Source: Elusimicrobiota bacterium (GTDB lineage Bacteria > Elusimicrobiota > Elusimicrobia > Elusimicrobiales > UBA9959). From it: a stretch of 32,532 nt of DNA. The translations under genes were made by a program, and so were the position numbers. Below the pieces are notes generated by a model. The model was given only the letters and a program-made list of their open reading frames with translations, had not been told where the DNA came from and ran no database searches. How positions within the stretch are numbered: the stretch's first letter is position 1; each line of letters begins with the position of its first letter. This document shows, piece by piece, positions 30,509 through 32,532 of the stretch. The stretch lies in assembly GCA_003450815.1 (NCBI GenBank), contig DMES01000047.1, positions 1 to 32,532 on the forward strand. Direction: 5' to 3'.

Positions 30509-31624
30509 TTACTGCTTTACCAGTTTTAGCACCGGTATTTCAGCGGTGGCCAGCCAGCGCATTGGCGGACCCCAGGCGCCCGCTCCTGAAGTTACATAAA
30601 AAATGCTGTTTTTAAGCCGGTATAACCCGTAGAAATATCTGTAGAAGGCCTTTGTGAATATGTGGAAGGGGAAAATCTGACCATTATGTGTGTGGCCGGA
30701 AAGCACAAGGTAATTACCTGTTTCGGCCATCAGGCCGTAGTAAAGCGGCTGGTGGCACAGTATAACCGTAAATTTACCGGTCTTATGTTTTTCCAGCGTA
30801 TTTTTTATATCCGTTTCAGAAAGGTTCTCGCTGTGAATGTCTCCAAGTCCTATAAGGCGCAGGTCTTTTAGGTCATAGGAATCGTTATGCAGTAATTTGA
30901 TACCGAAAGCCTTGTAGCATTCCATGGATTTCTCAAGGCCGTAGTAATACTCGTGATTGCCCAGCGCGCCGAACAACCCCAGCCGGCTTTTTATTGCGGC
31001 GGTCAGTTTGCCCAGGTATTCCGGACAAGATAGTCCAGGGTCTATAAGGTCGCCGGTTATCAGTACTAAATCCGGAGCGGCTGTGTTTATCCTTTCCACT
31101 ACTTCCATGAACTGGCGCAGTTTCCAGTCGGAATCTATGTGCGCGTCCGATATCTGCGCTATTTTAAAACCTTCAAGCGCGGGCGGCAGGTCTTTGACCG
31201 GCACGGTGATCTCTTTTATGACCGGCGTTTTAAATCCGCCATGGAAAGCCCATGCCAGTATAAAAAACAGCGCCGCAAGGGTCAATTGTTCTAGGTGGTC
31301 GTGTGAAATTAAACCTGGGGTGCGGCGCAGAGCCAGGCCCGCCAGATCGGAGCAGGCAAAAACAAAAGCCGCCACCATTATAACTCCCATCCAGGCGTAA
31401 CCGGCCGTATAGAGAGGTTCCAGGGCGGGGCTGTGGTACTGTCGTTTCAGATACATTGTAAAAGGGGATAAAAAAGCTGCCAGCAGAAAGACGGCGCGAA
31501 GCCAGGTGGCGGCGGCCGGGCCTATAGAGAAACTTTTAACCACCCAGCGGGCGGCGTAGAAGTGCAGGCCGATGTAAGAAGTGACTAGCGCTATAAAAAC
31601 AGGAAAAAAATGATGGTGTTTCAT
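30509..31624 (-). CDS. membrane-anchored metallophosphoesterase (YaeI-like)
   Basis: A 371-residue protein. Four hydrophobic segments (about 7-25, 37-56, 74-92, 114-130) form an N-terminal membrane region, followed by a calcineurin-like phosphoesterase domain. Metal ligands are D160 and H162 (QISDAHID), D192 (TGDLID), N223 and H224 (GNHEYY), H291 (CHQP), and H311 and H313 (SGHTHNGQ). The layout matches the YaeI/YkuE family, some members of which act on lipid-linked phosphates such as UDP-diacylglucosamine; the substrate here is not known. It is divergent from the EamA gene across a 66-nt gap and is followed by an intrinsic terminator. Confidence 0.9.
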   Translation of the reverse strand: MKHHHFFPVFIALVTSYIGLHFYAARWVVKSFSIGPAAATWLRAVFLLAAFLSPFTMYLKRQYHSPALEPLYTAGYAWMGVIMVAAFVFACSDLAGLALRRTPGLISHDHLEQLTLAALFFILAWAFHGGFKTPVIKEITVPVKDLPPALEGFKIAQISDAHIDSDWKLRQFMEVVERINTAAPDLVLITGDLIDPGLSCPEYLGKLTAAIKSRLGLFGALGNHEYYYGLEKSMECYKAFGIKLLHNDSYDLKDLRLIGLGDIHSENLSETDIKNTLEKHKTGKFTVILCHQPLYYGLMAETGNYLVLSGHTHNGQIFPFHIFTKAFYRYFYGLYRLKNSIFYVTSGAGAWGPPMRWLATAEIPVLKLVKQ

Positions 31625-31638
31625 GCAAGCCCAGTAAT

Positions 31639-31646
31639 TATATAAT
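31639..31646. promoter_or_regulatory. possible symmetric -10 region between divergent genes
   Basis: ATTATATAAT reads as a TATAAT box on both strands in the 66-nt gap between the phosphoesterase and EamA genes. No good -35 hexamer is seen for either direction. Confidence 0.3.
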
Positions 31647-31690
31647 TTAAAGATGATTTTTAACTCCGTGGAAGCAACTCCCGACTCTGG

Positions 31691-32532
31691 ATGACTCTTA
31701 CTCCTTTGCGCGCCATATGGCTGAACGTCTGCATAAATTCTTTCATGCCAATACTTGGATTTCTCGCCGCAGGGAAAATTTCCCCGCCGCTTTTCGCGCT
31801 TTCAGGTTCTGCGATCGGGTTCGCGGCTTTTTTGCCGTGGGCCCTTAAAAACAAGGCTTTCCCCGTCTATTTTCGCCGTGATTTGTGGCCCCGACTGCTG
31901 GCAGTGGGTTTTTTCGGCAGCGCTCTGCCCATAGCCGCCTTGGTGCTGGCTCTCAACTATACCACTCCGGCCAATGCCGCTATCCTGGGCCAAGTGGAGG
32001 CGGTATATTCCGTCATCCTTTCACGCCTTATACTGAAAGAAAAAATTACGGTAAGCCAGCTTTGTGGCACCTCGCTGGTGCTGGCCGGTACCATGCTTAT
32101 AGCCTTCAGGGAGCGCTTTACCCTGCGCTGGACCGGAGATCTTATCGTTCTCTCGGTGCCGCTGATGTACCAGATTTCGCATTTATTCAGCAAAAAACTG
32201 CCTAAAGAGCTTTCGCATGTGTTTGTGGCTTCGGCGCGAACGCTGTTCGCCACTCTAGGAATATTGCCGGTCTTCGCTTTGGGTTTTATAATGCCGGTGA
32301 CCGGCTTTGAGCCCAGCCTTAAACTCGCAGCGATAGTGTTGTTCTGGGGGCTGGTGCTGACCGCCTTTAACAACATACTCTGGTATAAGGCCATACTTAA
32401 TATGGACCTTTCAAAAGCCACGGCCATAGTGCTTTCCTATCCCGTGCTGACGGCTTTACTTTCCTCTGCTTTCGGTATAGAAAAAATAGAGGCCTATCAG
32501 ATGACAGGCCTCCCGACTTCCGCAATGAGGCA
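31691..32532 (+). CDS. EamA/DMT-family permease, 3' end outside the window
   Basis: The frame from ATG 31691 stays open to the right edge (280 codons), encoding a membrane protein with about nine to ten hydrophobic segments and two EamA repeats. The first repeat includes ALNYTTPANAAILGQVEAVY and SVILSRLILKEKITVSQLCG, and the second DLSKATAIVLSYPVLTALLS with a conserved Lys/Glu turn (GIEKIEAYQMTG). Such carriers export amino acids, nucleotides or drugs; the substrate is unknown. An in-frame TAA 27 nt before ATG 31691 rules out a longer N-terminus. The final residues (LPTSAMR) do not look like the usual glycine-rich last helix, which may reflect sequence quality at a contig edge or a real change. 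Confidence 0.85.
   Translation, partial: MTLTPLRAIWLNVCINSFMPILGFLAAGKISPPLFALSGSAIGFAAFLPWALKNKAFPVYFRRDLWPRLLAVGFFGSALPIAALVLALNYTTPANAAILGQVEAVYSVILSRLILKEKITVSQLCGTSLVLAGTMLIAFRERFTLRWTGDLIVLSVPLMYQISHLFSKKLPKELSHVFVASARTLFATLGILPVFALGFIMPVTGFEPSLKLAAIVLFWGLVLTAFNNILWYKAILNMDLSKATAIVLSYPVLTALLSSAFGIEKIEAYQMTGLPTSAMR

Noticed and set aside
1..32532. tRNA, rRNA, transposase, integrase or phage genes
   Set aside because: I looked for tRNA T-loop patterns and for recombinase motifs by eye on both strands and found none that could be supported.

Overview
The window reads as a chromosomal segment of a diderm, probably anaerobic bacterium. The evidence is many Sec-type signal peptides on proteins of unknown function, a ferredoxin-linked 2-oxoacid oxidoreductase paired with succinyl-CoA synthetase, and an ECF sigma/anti-sigma module. 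The mix of short exported proteins, CheY/CheC-like pairs and ferredoxin-dependent carbon metabolism is reminiscent of Elusimicrobiota, but no marker in the window proves this. Genes are densely packed on both strands. No tRNA, rRNA, CRISPR array, transposase or phage gene was seen, and no gene-free stretch exceeds about 300 bases.

Layout: 1-2185 holds two tandem ATP-grasp ligase/kinase genes (the first only as a 3' end) and a coupled MFS transporter. 2352-5079 carries a phosphohexomutase and metK. 5216-10244 is a packed + strand run: two duplicated CheY/CheC-like pairs, a small exported protein, serS and an exported TPR protein. 10390-10818 is a half-size DMT permease. On the minus strand, 15417 down to 10868 reads sucC, sucD, a CorA-like channel and rimO. 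Divergent from sucCD is korAB (15628-18602). Together these two units convert 2-oxoglutarate to succinyl-CoA with reduced ferredoxin, then to succinate with ATP. 18818-22855 holds an orphan histidine kinase, an exported tyrosine-phosphatase-like protein, and a two-gene operon for exported proteins, one of which has six internal repeats. 23118-25672 has a beheaded flotillin-like gene abutting a TPR-SpoIID gene. 25863-27877 is an ECF sigma, its zinc-finger anti-sigma and an exported coiled-coil protein. 28005-32532 has a subtilisin, a membrane-anchored NP-repeat protein, a membrane metallophosphoesterase and the start of an EamA permease.

The most unusual signal lies between the genes. At ten loci there are short elements of about 50-150 bp. 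One arm is built from a repeated 7-16 nt word and the other arm from the reverse complement of that word, so the whole can fold into a long imperfect hairpin. Most loci group into pairs that share a word. The elements start at or overlap stop codons, supply the last codons of some genes, and in some cases end directly on a start codon that lacks a Shine-Dalgarno sequence. The duplicated CheY/CheC pairs give an internal before-and-after comparison: one pair overlaps by 11 nt, while the other is split by such an element at the equivalent junction.
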